Assembly (NCBI RefSeq): GCF_008065375.1 | Contig: NZ_VJYI01000013.1 | Coordinates: forward strand, 124,001-188,000 | Source: Nonomuraea sp. SYSU D8015 | GTDB lineage: Bacteria > Actinomycetota > Actinomycetes > Streptosporangiales > Streptosporangiaceae | Direction: 5' to 3' | Length of the DNA stretch: 64,000 bases | Shown: positions 14,760-23,268 of the stretch, one piece after another | How positions within the stretch are numbered: the first letter of the stretch is position 1 | How the letters are laid out: each line of letters begins with the position of its first letter | Notes under the pieces: generated by a model | What the model was told of the DNA's origin: nothing | Seen by the model: only the letters and a program-made list of their open reading frames with translations | Database searches by the model: none | Translations under genes and position numbers: made by a program

Positions 14760-17489
14760 TCACTCGTCGTCCAGCAGGTCGAACAGGTCCAGGCCGCCCT
14801 CCTCGGGGAACAGCGCGGACGCCGGGCTCTTGAGAGGTTGTTCGGTCCAGATGCATTTGCCGGTGGCGGTGTAGCGGGTGCCCCAGCGATGGGAGATCGC
14901 GGAGACCAGCTGGAGGCCGCGTCCGCCCTCGTCGGTCTCGGCGGCGCGGCGGATGCGGGGTGTGGTCTGGCTGCCGTCGGAGACTTCGCAGGTGAGGACG
15001 TTGCTGCGGAGCAGGCGCAGGTGGATGGGGCCCTTGGCGTGGCGGACGACGTTGCCGACCAGCTCGCTGACCAGCAGTTCGGTGGTCATCGAGAGGTCGT
15101 CCAGGTCCCAGGTGTGCAGCTGGGTGCGGACGTGTTCGCGGGCCTGGCCGGCGGCTTTGGGGTGTTCGGGCAGCGGCCAGCAGGCCATGTCCTCGAGCGG
15201 CAGAGCGTGGGTGCGGACGACCAGCAGGGCGGCGTCGTCGGCGGTTCCCTGCCTGCGGGGCAGCAGGGTGGCGGTGAGGCGGTCGCACAGGGATTCCAGG
15301 CACTCGACGCAGTGCTGCTCCGGCGCGGCGGTGTGATCCTGGTGTCGGCACGGCGTTCGGAGGAGCGCCCGGGTCGTGCTGCTGAGCGCCTTGGCGAGAT
15401 GGATCATGCCCAGGTCGATGTCGAGGGAGGAGGATTCGACCAGGCCGTCGGTGTACAGCACCAGCAGGCTGCCTTCGGGCAGCTCCATCTCGACGGTGTC
15501 GAAGGGCGGGGTGGCGGCGCCGAGGGGTGAGTTCGGGTCGGCGTCGGGGAAGCGGATGGTGCCGTCGGGGTGGACGACGGCGGGCGGGGGGTGGCCGGCG
15601 CGGGTGAGGACGCAGGTGCGGTTGGTGGAGTCGTAGAGCAGGTACAGGCAGGTGGCGTAGAAGTCGTCGCCCAGCTCGCTGACCAGGTCGTTGAGGTGGG
15701 TGAGCAGTTCGTCGGGGGGCAGCTCCAGGTCGGCCAGGGTGCGGACCGCGGTGCGCAGGCGGCCCATGGTGACCGCCTCGGCCACGCCGTGGCCCATGAC
15801 GTCGCCGATGACGATGGCGACCCGGTCCGCCGACAACGGGATGACGTCGTACCAGTCGCCGCCCACCTCCAGGTCCTTGCCGGCGGGCAGATAGCGGGCC
15901 GCCGCGGTGACCGCGGGCAGGTCGGGCAGCTCGCGCGGGAGCAGCCCGCGCTGCAGTTCCCGGGCGCGGGTGTGCTCCCGGTCGTACAGGCGGGCGCGTT
16001 CCATGGCCTGGGCGACCAGCCCGCTGAGCGCGGTGAGCAGGTTGCGCTCCTCGCCGGTGAACCGGCGCGAGTCGGTGAAGGAGACGACGCAGCTGCCCAC
16101 CGGGCGTCCCGAGGCGATCAGCGGCAGGAAGGCCCACGCCTGCTTGCCGCTGACCGCCGGAAGGTCGGCCGTCGTCGGGTAGCGCTCGACGTACTCCTCC
16201 AGCGAGCTGATGAACATCGGGGTGCGCTCCCGCAGGACCCCCGTCATCGGGAGCTCCCAGGAGGCCGGCATCTGGGTCACCTGGTCGATGAACTCCTTCG
16301 GATATCCGACGAACCCCACTGGCCGCAGGTGGGGGCCCTCCAGGAAGGCGAGAAACAGTCCGGTGGCGCCGAACGCCGGCAGGATGTGATCGCCGGAGGC
16401 GTCCACGACGTCGCGAACGGTGACCGCCTCGGCCAGCGCCCTGGTCAACTGCCCGATCCGCAGGGCCCGCTCCGCGAAAGCGCGCTCGGCGTTGTGCGTC
16501 TGCGGCTCGGTGACCGTCTCCAGGACCTCATGGGCCTTGGTGACGTCCCACAGGGTGCCGATCATCCGTGCCGGCTCGCCGTTCTCGTCGAGCACCAATT
16601 GGCCGCGGACCCGCACCCAGGCGGACGTCCCGTCGGGGCGGCACACCCGGTACTCGGTGCTGTGCATCCTGCCCGTGCGGATCGCCTCGTCCATGTCGGA
16701 GAGCACCCACGGCAGGTCGTCGGGGTGGATGGTGCCCGTCCAGGTCTCGATTCGCCCGTCGAAGGCGTCCGGGGCGATGCCGAGCACGGTGGGCATCGCG
16801 TCATTCCAGATGACGTCGCCGGTCCGGATGTCCCAATCCCACGTGCCGACCTCCTGCCGGTCCTCCAGCGATGGGCCGGTGGGCTCCTCCTCCATGAGGG
16901 TCGAACCGTGCGGAGGTGCGGTGGACTTGTGCAGGCGCTCGCCGGCCCACCGGCCCAGCGCGTCGAGAAAGGCCCGCTGCCCGGCCGACGGCGGGCGCGA
17001 GACGACCGTCACGACCGACAGTGTGCCGACGGGCCCGCCGGGGCCGAGCAGCGGGACGGCGACCATCGCCGTGTCGACCGGCCAGGACCAGGATCCGGCT
17101 TCGGCCCCGCCCGGTCGCCCGCTCGCCGGCGCGCCGTGTTCGGGCACCCCATCGGCGGTGTTCGCCATGGAGACCCGTACGAACTCGCCGTCCCGGAACG
17201 CGCGCGCCGGGGCGAGCGGGCCGTTGCCGTCGATGCGCTCCCAGGTCTGGGTGAACGTCCGGGGGAGTCCGTTGGTCACCACCAGGCGCAATCCGCCGCC
17301 ATATCCGGGGCTGCCGAGATGCACCATGCCGCCCAGCCCGGAGAGATCGGCTACCGCCTGCTGGATCGCGAACCGCAGGAGCTCGATCCCCCACAACTCG
17401 TCCCCGACCACGGCCAGGAGCCGTTTCCTCTCCTCGGAGGCCTGGTCCGCCTGTCTGATCCGCAGACCTGACGCATGGCGTTCGCCCAT
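14760..17489 (-). CDS. GAF-PAS-GAF-SpoIIE phosphatase with C-terminal RsbW-like ATPase
   Basis: A 909-residue soluble signalling protein. Domains in order: GAF (about 20-180), PAS with PAC (about 210-325; TWDWDIRTGDVIWNDAMP, TSAWVRVRGQLVLDENGE), second GAF (about 340-510), PP2C-type SpoIIE phosphatase (about 530-755; GGDWYDVIPLSADRVAIVIG, DVMGHG, LVLYTDGLVE) and a GHKL ATPase like RsbW (about 785-895; ELLVSELVGNVVRHA, TDEGGRGLQLVSAI). Such fusions act in partner-switching control of alternative sigma factors by dephosphorylating an anti-anti-sigma while the ATPase domain binds it. No STAS gene is adjacent. ATG 17489 or GTG 17495 could start. Confidence 0.93.
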   Translation of the reverse strand: MGERHASGLRIRQADQASEERKRLLAVVGDELWGIELLRFAIQQAVADLSGLGGMVHLGSPGYGGGLRLVVTNGLPRTFTQTWERIDGNGPLAPARAFRDGEFVRVSMANTADGVPEHGAPASGRPGGAEAGSWSWPVDTAMVAVPLLGPGGPVGTLSVVTVVSRPPSAGQRAFLDALGRWAGERLHKSTAPPHGSTLMEEEPTGPSLEDRQEVGTWDWDIRTGDVIWNDAMPTVLGIAPDAFDGRIETWTGTIHPDDLPWVLSDMDEAIRTGRMHSTEYRVCRPDGTSAWVRVRGQLVLDENGEPARMIGTLWDVTKAHEVLETVTEPQTHNAERAFAERALRIGQLTRALAEAVTVRDVVDASGDHILPAFGATGLFLAFLEGPHLRPVGFVGYPKEFIDQVTQMPASWELPMTGVLRERTPMFISSLEEYVERYPTTADLPAVSGKQAWAFLPLIASGRPVGSCVVSFTDSRRFTGEERNLLTALSGLVAQAMERARLYDREHTRARELQRGLLPRELPDLPAVTAAARYLPAGKDLEVGGDWYDVIPLSADRVAIVIGDVMGHGVAEAVTMGRLRTAVRTLADLELPPDELLTHLNDLVSELGDDFYATCLYLLYDSTNRTCVLTRAGHPPPAVVHPDGTIRFPDADPNSPLGAATPPFDTVEMELPEGSLLVLYTDGLVESSSLDIDLGMIHLAKALSSTTRALLRTPCRHQDHTAAPEQHCVECLESLCDRLTATLLPRRQGTADDAALLVVRTHALPLEDMACWPLPEHPKAAGQAREHVRTQLHTWDLDDLSMTTELLVSELVGNVVRHAKGPIHLRLLRSNVLTCEVSDGSQTTPRIRRAAETDEGGRGLQLVSAISHRWGTRYTATGKCIWTEQPLKSPASALFPEEGGLDLFDLLDDE

Positions 17490-17738
17490 CCCCACCCCCT
17501 GCCCTTCACCACGTCACCAGGGGCTCCATCAGGGTCGAGAGCGACCCCGCGGAGCCCGGGCTCTGGGACGCGTCTGCGGCACCGATCCGGGAAAAAACCT
17601 GTATACGTCGGGGGATATGTACAGGATATAACTCCCTGCTCGCCTAGCTCATCGCCCCACATACCCGACCGCGATCAGCGCACACGCTGCGAAGACCCGG
17701 CGAGCAGCCGCGGCGCCCCGTCCCTTCCCGCAGGGCCG

Positions 17739-18317
17739 ATGCAACAGTTCGCCTGGCAAGTCCATCTGGGAGGTGACACGGACGACGAAAGGCGAAGGCA
17801 GTTGGAAGCAGATCCCCGGTTCGCCGGGTTCGTGGCCGAGCGCGGCGATGCGCTGTTGCGTTATGGCTACGTCCTGGCCGGGAACCCGCACGACGCGGCC
17901 GACCTGGTGCAGGAGGCGCTGCTGAAGTTACGCGCCTCCTGGCCGAGGCTGCGCGCCAAGGACAATCCGGAAAGTTATGTGCGTACCACCATGGCCAGGC
18001 TGCACACGGCGGCCTGGCGGTTGCGGAGACGCGAACTGCTCGCCTGGGACCCGCCAGAACACGGCCACCACGACGCACTGCCCAGCGAGGACGAGCAGGC
18101 GATGTGGGAGGCGCTGTCCGGGTTGCCCCGCAAGCAGCGGGCGGTGCTCGTGTTGCGCTACTACGAAGGGCTGAGCGACGAGGAGATCGCGGCAGCCCTG
18201 GGGATCTCTCGTGGAACCGTGCGGAGCCAGGCGTCGCGGGCGCTCGGCAAGCTTCGTTCCGCGGTGGGCGAGCAGATCGAGGAAGGCGTCGGGTCGGAGC
18301 GCGGGGAGTGGCGATGA
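17739..18317 (+). CDS. ECF sigma factor (SigE/SigM-like)
   Basis: A 192-residue group 4 sigma factor. Region 2 lies at about 30-95 (LLRYGYVLAGNPHDAADLVQ, EALLKLRASWPRL). Region 4 is at about 130-180 (GLPRKQRAVLVLRYYEGLSD, then EEIAAALGISRGTVRSQASR). This matches the actinobacterial SigE family of ECF factors. ATG 17739 gives the normal N-terminus. Its stop overlaps the next gene by 4 bp (ATGA), tying it to a one-TM partner that probably regulates it. Confidence 0.92.
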   Translation: MQQFAWQVHLGGDTDDERRRQLEADPRFAGFVAERGDALLRYGYVLAGNPHDAADLVQEALLKLRASWPRLRAKDNPESYVRTTMARLHTAAWRLRRRELLAWDPPEHGHHDALPSEDEQAMWEALSGLPRKQRAVLVLRYYEGLSDEEIAAALGISRGTVRSQASRALGKLRSAVGEQIEEGVGSERGEWR

Positions 18318-19516
18318 ACGATATCGAAGAGCGGTTGAGAAGGACCCTGGGACACGCCGCCGAACGGGCGCCGCGACTGACCGCCCCGGCGGCGGAACGG
18401 CTGGAGACCGGCTATCGGCGGCGCAGGCACAGGTCCCAGGCGCTGCTCGCGGCGGCTGCCGTGGTCGTGATCGCCGGCGGGGTGGTCGTGGGCCTGCGGG
18501 CAGGCGGCGACGGGACGGCTCTGCCCGCGGTCCGCGTGTCGGACGTGCCGTCCGCGATGACCAGCGCCACCCCCGCGGAACCCGTCGAGAAGGTCTGGCC
18601 GCAGGCTGTGTGGAAAATGCCCGTCAAGGACTCCGAGGGCAGGGAACTGCACCCCGTCGCACTGACCGACGAGGGGACGCTGCTGGTCAAGGCGTGGCGC
18701 GAGGTCGAGCAGCCCGAGACCCTCTACCTCTACGACCTGGCCAAAGGAGATCTACGGAAGGTCGCGGAAGTGCCCGCGTCGGGCAAGAGCAGGACGGTCG
18801 CCGCGAACTTCAGCATGGGCGAGGGCGCGGTGGCGTGGTGGACCTGGGCGAAAACCTCCGTACGCCTCTGGACCGTGCCGCTGAGCGGCGGTCAGCCCAG
18901 GCAGGTGGCAGAGCACAAGACCGGAGGCGATGTGATCGACAACCTCGCCGTGGCGAAGGGGGCGATCGTGTTCTCCACCATGAAGGGCGGGGTGTTCAGC
19001 GTTCCCTTGAACGGGGGCCAGGTGACGCCGATCGAACGCGGTGCCGGGCTGCACTTGTTGTCCTGGCCGTGGGCGGGCTCGCCGGGCGCGTGGAGCCCCA
19101 AGGACGGAGCGCCGTTCACGCACCTGGTCAACCTGGAGACGGGGCAGACCAGCGACGCGGCCCCGGCCCGTGAGGGAGAGCAGTTGCTCGCCTGCGGCGT
19201 CGAGTCCTGCATCACGACGATGTCCGGCGGCGCCAGGGCGTTCACCCGGCTGCGTGACGGCTCGAAGCAGCAGGAGGTGCCGACCGGCTTCCAGATCCCC
19301 GAGCCGCCCAGCCAGAGCCGCTTCTACGTGCGCACCCTCAGGAGCGACACCCCCGGTCTCGGGCTCTACGACCTGAAGACCGGAACACTGGTGGACCTGG
19401 GCATCGGGAACGAGGCCGCGCGGGGCGAGGTCCCGGTCGCCGACCGGGCCGGCCGGATGATGACGTACCGGACCGGGAACACCAGGTATGTGATCGACCT
19501 GTCCAGGATCCCCTGA
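18314..19516 (+). CDS. Membrane-anchored partner of the ECF sigma factor
   Basis: A 400-residue protein. The short cytoplasmic N-terminus (about 1-38, NDIEERLRRTLGHAAERAP) precedes one TM segment (about 42-60, ALLAAAAVVVIAGGVVVGL). The extracytoplasmic region (about 65-400) is made of repeating beta units (LYLYDLAKGDLRKVAEV, VRLWTVPLSGGQPRQVAE, GVFSVPLNGGQVTPIE), a likely beta-propeller. Start 18314 overlaps the sigma gene by ATGA, so the two are co-translated. The layout fits an anti-sigma-like sensor, though no zinc-anti-sigma motif is present. The signal sensed is unknown. Confidence 0.8.
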   Translation: MNDIEERLRRTLGHAAERAPRLTAPAAERLETGYRRRRHRSQALLAAAAVVVIAGGVVVGLRAGGDGTALPAVRVSDVPSAMTSATPAEPVEKVWPQAVWKMPVKDSEGRELHPVALTDEGTLLVKAWREVEQPETLYLYDLAKGDLRKVAEVPASGKSRTVAANFSMGEGAVAWWTWAKTSVRLWTVPLSGGQPRQVAEHKTGGDVIDNLAVAKGAIVFSTMKGGVFSVPLNGGQVTPIERGAGLHLLSWPWAGSPGAWSPKDGAPFTHLVNLETGQTSDAAPAREGEQLLACGVESCITTMSGGARAFTRLRDGSKQQEVPTGFQIPEPPSQSRFYVRTLRSDTPGLGLYDLKTGTLVDLGIGNEAARGEVPVADRAGRMMTYRTGNTRYVIDLSRIP

Positions 19517-19640
19517 CGGGGGCGGGGCGCGGAAGCTCGCGAGCATACGCACCGTCTCATTCCAAAACCAGCGGTAATCCGAACCTCATCGCCGCCTCCT
19601 GCCGTACATCCCCGTAAATGCTGCTCGGCAGGGGGCGCAA

Positions 19641-20513
19641 ATGAAGCACAAGTGGCTGCTGATACCCGCGTTGCTCGTAGCACTTGTCGGCGGAGTCGCC
19701 GCGGCTCTCACCGCAGCGCCCTCGCAGAACAGCGGCCCGGTGGCCGCCATGCCGCTCATTTTCAGCACGTATCCCGAGGGCGGGCACGCGCATGTGTCCG
19801 TCGACAGCGTACGAAAAGACGGCAGGCCGAGAATATTGGCGGCCTCGCCGGGCGGCACGCTGACACTCACCGGTCTTCTTGGCAGCCAGAAAACCCAAGA
19901 AACGGTTTCGGTCGCTCGGTTCCGGATCTCTTGCTGGGTTTCGAACAATATTTCCTATACGCCCTACCAGAGGGTGGTCCTCCCGCCCCACCTCGATCCG
20001 ACGGTGCATCCCGAGACGCTTCCCGTGACGGGCACCATGACCGTCCCGCCCTGTACGTCCACCGCCCGGACGCCGGACGGCGCCTACAGCGGATCCATCT
20101 GCATCGTCGTGGGCGCGAGAGAAGGCGGCGACCTCGGCGCCACGTGTGAGAAATTCCTGATCACGGACGGCGTCCTTCCCGGGCCTGAATTGCCGGCCGT
20201 GGGCGCGGCCGGCCTGGTGCCGCTGTGGCGGGCCGTGACCGAGGCGGAGCTGAAATCGCTCGAGGAAAAGGGCGCGTACAGCCTCACCCGGGGATTGGAG
20301 GGCAAGTATTTCTTTCCGACCCGGGAGCAGGCGGAGAATTTCAAGCGGCTCGCCGAAGAAAGAGGCTGGGGCACGTACGTGGTTACGGAGGCCCAGATCG
20401 AAGCACGTTACTTGGCCAAGGCGGAGTCGGTCGCAGCCGCTGGAGAGGGGCCGGCGTATTTCTTACGTGCCCGGTTCATGAATCTGGTCAAGCTGATTAG
20501 GATCATCAGGTGA
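19641..20513 (+). CDS. Exported protein with ADP-ribosyltransferase-like toxin C-terminus (putative)
   Basis: A 290-residue protein. An N-terminal signal (MKHKWLLIPALLVALVGGVA, cleavage near AALTA-AP) is followed by a beta-rich region with Cys (about 40-185). The C-terminal part is PLWRAVTEAELKSLEEKGAY, LEGKYFFPTREQAENFKRLA, WGTYVVTEAQIEARYL and GEGPAYFLRA. The pattern (W/Y)RAV-x-ELxxL, EGKYFFPTxEQA and GEGPAYF resembles toxin domains with an ART-like fold found at the ends of polymorphic toxins. Catalytic residues cannot be set by eye. Its GTGA overlap with the next small gene suggests a toxin-immunity pair, by inference. Confidence 0.55.
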   Translation: MKHKWLLIPALLVALVGGVAAALTAAPSQNSGPVAAMPLIFSTYPEGGHAHVSVDSVRKDGRPRILAASPGGTLTLTGLLGSQKTQETVSVARFRISCWVSNNISYTPYQRVVLPPHLDPTVHPETLPVTGTMTVPPCTSTARTPDGAYSGSICIVVGAREGGDLGATCEKFLITDGVLPGPELPAVGAAGLVPLWRAVTEAELKSLEEKGAYSLTRGLEGKYFFPTREQAENFKRLAEERGWGTYVVTEAQIEARYLAKAESVAAAGEGPAYFLRARFMNLVKLIRIIR

Positions 20514-20812
20514 CGGTGCGCGCCAAAGTTCTGCTGCGGACTCCCGGGCTCCGACAGCCGATGCCGCTGCCGACGCGCTCCCTCATGGCCTGGATCGGCA
20601 CTGACCCACAGGGGCGTCCGTATCTGCTGGGGGTCGAGCTCGACATCCCGGACAAGATCGCGCTGAACCCCGAGGAGAGCGACCTCGTCGCCGAGGCGGA
20701 ATTCTGGTACGAGGACGCCGGCCGCTACGTGAAACCACAGGCCGAATACCGCCTCTGGTACGGGGGCGACGTCGGCACCATCAAGATCGTGGAGTTGACC
20801 GAGGAACGTTGA
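20510..20812 (+). CDS. Small protein coupled to the exported toxin-like protein; candidate immunity protein
   Basis: A 100-residue acidic protein without a signal peptide. It starts at GTG 20510, overlapping the previous stop (GTGA). The sequence is all-beta in look: VRAKVLLRTPGLRQPMPLP, then GRPYLLGVELDIPD, SDLVAEAEFWYED and YRLWYGGDVGTIKIVEL. The end resembles the third (beta-barrel) domain of EF-Tu-type proteins. Coupled, small, cytoplasmic and acidic fits an immunity protein, but it could equally be a chaperone or accessory protein. Only gene order supports the role. Confidence 0.6.
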   Translation: MTVRAKVLLRTPGLRQPMPLPTRSLMAWIGTDPQGRPYLLGVELDIPDKIALNPEESDLVAEAEFWYEDAGRYVKPQAEYRLWYGGDVGTIKIVELTEER

Positions 20813-20888
20813 TGCGCGTCGTGGCGCCCATCCGTTCCGCACCTCCCCACGTGGGATGCCTCCGCTTGGCACTTTCTTAACCGGCACC

Positions 20889-20928
20889 ATACATGCAAAC
20901 ATCTAGGGTCCTAGCACTATAGATGTAT
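20889..20928. promoter_or_regulatory. Nested inverted repeats in the gntR-ABC promoter
   Basis: Outer arms ATACAT (20889-20894) and ATGTAT (20923-20928), ATCTA (20901-20905) with TAGAT (20920-20924), and CTAGGGTCCTAG (20903-20914) overlap just before the SD and GTG start of gntR. YtrA-type regulators bind such AT-rich inverted repeats, so this is the likely operon operator. Confidence 0.65.
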
Positions 20929-20939
20929 GGAGGAAACCG

Positions 20940-21332
20940 GTGATCGAGTTCTATCTGGACACGAAGTCCGGCCTCTCGCCGTACCTGCAGCTGGTCCAGC
21001 AGGTACGGCACGCGCTACGGCTCGGGCTGCTGCGCGAGGGCGACCAGCTCCCGACCGTCAAGGAGGTGGTGGCGCACCTGGCGATCAACGCCAACACCGT
21101 CCTCAAGGCCTACCGGGAGCTCGAGCACGAGGGCCTGGTCGCCGCCCGGCCGGGGGTGGGGACGTTCGTGACGGCGACGCTCACCGACACCTCGCTGGCC
21201 GCGCACGGCCCGCTGCGGCTGGAACTGCGGCGCTGGCTGGCCAAGGCCCGCCGGGCCGGCCTCGACGACGAGAGCATCGAGGCCCTGTTCATGACCACGT
21301 TTCGGACCACCGCTCAGGAGGACATAGCGTGA
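20940..21332 (+). CDS. GntR-family regulator, YtrA-like
   Basis: A 130-residue short GntR protein: IEFYLDTKSGLSPYLQLVQQ, REGDQLPTVKEVVAHLAINA, NTVLKAYRELEHEGLVAARP, then two helices. GTG 20940 follows GGAGGA by about 6 nt. It has no effector-binding domain. The stop overlaps the ABC ATPase start (GTGA). It is the first gene of a five-gene operon (gntR, ATPase, permease, S41-like, PAF-AH-like) and presumably represses it through the nested repeats at 20889-20928. A second GntR of this type lies at 239-604. Confidence 0.92.
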   Translation: MIEFYLDTKSGLSPYLQLVQQVRHALRLGLLREGDQLPTVKEVVAHLAINANTVLKAYRELEHEGLVAARPGVGTFVTATLTDTSLAAHGPLRLELRRWLAKARRAGLDDESIEALFMTTFRTTAQEDIA

Positions 21333-22219
21333 CTTCGGTCCTGCAGGCCCAGGGACTGGGCAAGAAATACGGCAAGCGCTGGGCGCTGCGCGAGTGCACC
21401 ATCGACATCCCGGCGGGTCACGTCGTCGGGTTGGTCGGCCCCAACGGAGCCGGCAAGACCACGCTGCTGAAGCTGGCCAGCGGCCAGCTCGAACCGACGG
21501 CGGGCGGCATCACCGTGCTCGGCGGCAGGCCCGCCGGCGGTCCCGCGCAGCTGGCCAAGGTCGGCTTCGTCGCCCAGGACACCCCCGTCTACGCGGGGCT
21601 GGCCGTCGCCGAACACTTGCGGCTGGGAGAACGGCTCAATCCCCGCTGGGACGCCGCCTTCGCTCGGGAGCGCATCGCGCGACTCGGCCTCGTCCCCACC
21701 CAGCGGGCGGGCAAGCTGTCCGGCGGCCAGCGCGCCCAGCTCGCCCTCACCCTGGGCCTGGCCAAGCGGCCCGAGTTGCTGATCCTGGACGAGCCCGTGG
21801 CCTCGCTCGACCCGCTCGCCCGCCGCGAGTTCCTGCAGAGCTTGATGGAGGCCACCGTCGAGCACGAGTTGAGCGTCGTGCTCTCCTCCCATCTGGTCTC
21901 CGACCTGGAACGGGTCTGCGACTTCCTGATCGTGCTCGTCGACTCGCGCGTGCAGGTGGCCGGGGAGACCGACAAGCTGCTGGCCACCCACCACCGGCTC
22001 ATCGGCCCACGCCGCGACCCCGACCGGCTCCCCGCCGACCAGCACGTGGTCTCCGCGCGCCACACCGACCGGCAGAGCACGTACGTCATCCGCACCGACG
22101 CCCCGATCCACGACCCCGCCTGGACGGTCACCCAGCTCAGCCTGGAGGACCTCGTCCTGGCCTACATGGACAAGCACACCGCCGAAAACCGGCGCGTCGC
22201 CCTGGAGGTGCAGCGATGA
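21329..22219 (+). CDS. ABC transporter ATP-binding protein
   Basis: A 296-residue ATPase with Walker A GPNGAGKTT (about residues 38-46), Q-loop in VGFVAQDTPVY, signature LSGGQ (about 130-134), Walker B LLILDEPVASLD and H-loop SSHLVSDLERV. The C-terminal 80 residues are an extension seen in YtrB/BcrA-type exporters. GTG 21329 overlaps the gntR stop and its own stop overlaps the permease start by 4 bp. It powers the permease encoded next. The substrate is unknown; GntR-linked systems of this class often respond to cell-envelope stress. Confidence 0.92.
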   Translation: MTSVLQAQGLGKKYGKRWALRECTIDIPAGHVVGLVGPNGAGKTTLLKLASGQLEPTAGGITVLGGRPAGGPAQLAKVGFVAQDTPVYAGLAVAEHLRLGERLNPRWDAAFARERIARLGLVPTQRAGKLSGGQRAQLALTLGLAKRPELLILDEPVASLDPLARREFLQSLMEATVEHELSVVLSSHLVSDLERVCDFLIVLVDSRVQVAGETDKLLATHHRLIGPRRDPDRLPADQHVVSARHTDRQSTYVIRTDAPIHDPAWTVTQLSLEDLVLAYMDKHTAENRRVALEVQR

Positions 22220-23268
22220 TCTGGCTGACCTGGCGCCAGCTCCGCGCCTCGGCCGCGATGTTGGCCGCCGTACTCGTCATACTCGCCATCGTCTTAGCCC
22301 TGACCGGCCCGGACCTGGCCTCCCGCTACTCCGCCGGGATCACCGCCTGTACCCAGGACAACACCTGCAACCGCTTCTACGACCGCTTCTTCGGCGGGCA
22401 CGAGTTTTCGTTCATGGCCGTCAGCCTCGTCGTGCTACTCCTGCCCGCTCTCGTCGGGCTCTTCTGGGGAGCACCGTTGATCACCCGCGAGCTGGAGGCG
22501 GGCACGCACCTGCTGGTGTGGAACCAGAGCATCACCCGCGCCCGCTGGCTGGCGATCAAGCTCGGGCTCACCGGCCTGACCGCCGTGGCCGCCGCCGGCT
22601 TGTGCGGCCTGATGGTGACCTGGTGGTCCGACCCCCTGGACAAGTCAGCCTCGGAAAGCCTCGCCCTGATGGCTCCCCTGGTGTTCGGCGCACGGGGCAT
22701 CGCCCCGATGGGGTACGCGGCCTTCGCCTTCGTCCTGGGCATCACCGTGGGCATGCTGGTGCGCCGCACGCTGCCCGCCATGGCCCTCACCCTGGCCGTC
22801 TTCGCCGCGATCCAGCTCGCCATGCCGCTGCTTGTCCGTCCCCACCTGATGCCCCCGGTCACGTCGACCTTCGAGCTCGGCCAGACGAACGTGGACGGCA
22901 TGGGCATGAACCGGGACCAAGGCGGAGCTGTGGAGATTCACCTGAGGTCGGCCGTTCCCGGCCACGCGGGCGCCTGGGTCCTGTCCGGCAGCCTGGTCGA
23001 TCGGTCCGGACGCACGCTCGGCAGCGGCGGCGGCGGCGAAGTCGCCGTCCCGGTCTCCACGACGTCGGGGCCCTGCGCACCGTCGGGATCACCGTTCATG
23101 GACGCGTGCATGGCCGAGATCAACCGGCTCGGCTACCGGCAGAAGGCGACCTACCACCCCCTTGAGCGCTTCTGGCCCTTCCAGTGGATCGAGACCGGAA
23201 TCTACGCTCTGCTCACCCTCGGCCTCACCTGGTTGTCCTTCTGGTGGATCCGCAGGCGCCTGTCATGA
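22216..23268 (+). CDS. ABC transporter permease
   Basis: A 350-residue membrane protein. TM1 is at about 10-30 (ASAAMLAAVLVILAIVLALT). Segments at about 70-92, 115-135, 150-175 and 180-200 follow, then an extracytoplasmic domain (about 205-320) with Cys (GPCAPSGSPFMDACM) and a last TM at about 325-345 ending IRRRLS. This is an ABC-2-type layout with a large external loop. It is coupled to the ATPase upstream and the S41-type lipoprotein downstream by ATGA overlaps, so the external loop may contact that lipoprotein. Confidence 0.85.
   Translation: MIWLTWRQLRASAAMLAAVLVILAIVLALTGPDLASRYSAGITACTQDNTCNRFYDRFFGGHEFSFMAVSLVVLLLPALVGLFWGAPLITRELEAGTHLLVWNQSITRARWLAIKLGLTGLTAVAAAGLCGLMVTWWSDPLDKSASESLALMAPLVFGARGIAPMGYAAFAFVLGITVGMLVRRTLPAMALTLAVFAAIQLAMPLLVRPHLMPPVTSTFELGQTNVDGMGMNRDQGGAVEIHLRSAVPGHAGAWVLSGSLVDRSGRTLGSGGGGEVAVPVSTTSGPCAPSGSPFMDACMAEINRLGYRQKATYHPLERFWPFQWIETGIYALLTLGLTWLSFWWIRRRLS

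Noticed and set aside
15570..17471. 633-codon plus-strand frame opposite the SpoIIE gene
   Set aside because: Exact antisense shadow of a strongly supported five-domain gene; composition is Gly/Val/His/Gln-rich with no motif.
17598..17625. CCTGTA/TACAGG inverted repeat in the SpoIIE-sigma gap as an ECF promoter or operator
   Set aside because: Arms are only 6 bp, and the GGAA and CGTC elements nearby have the wrong spacing for an ECF promoter.
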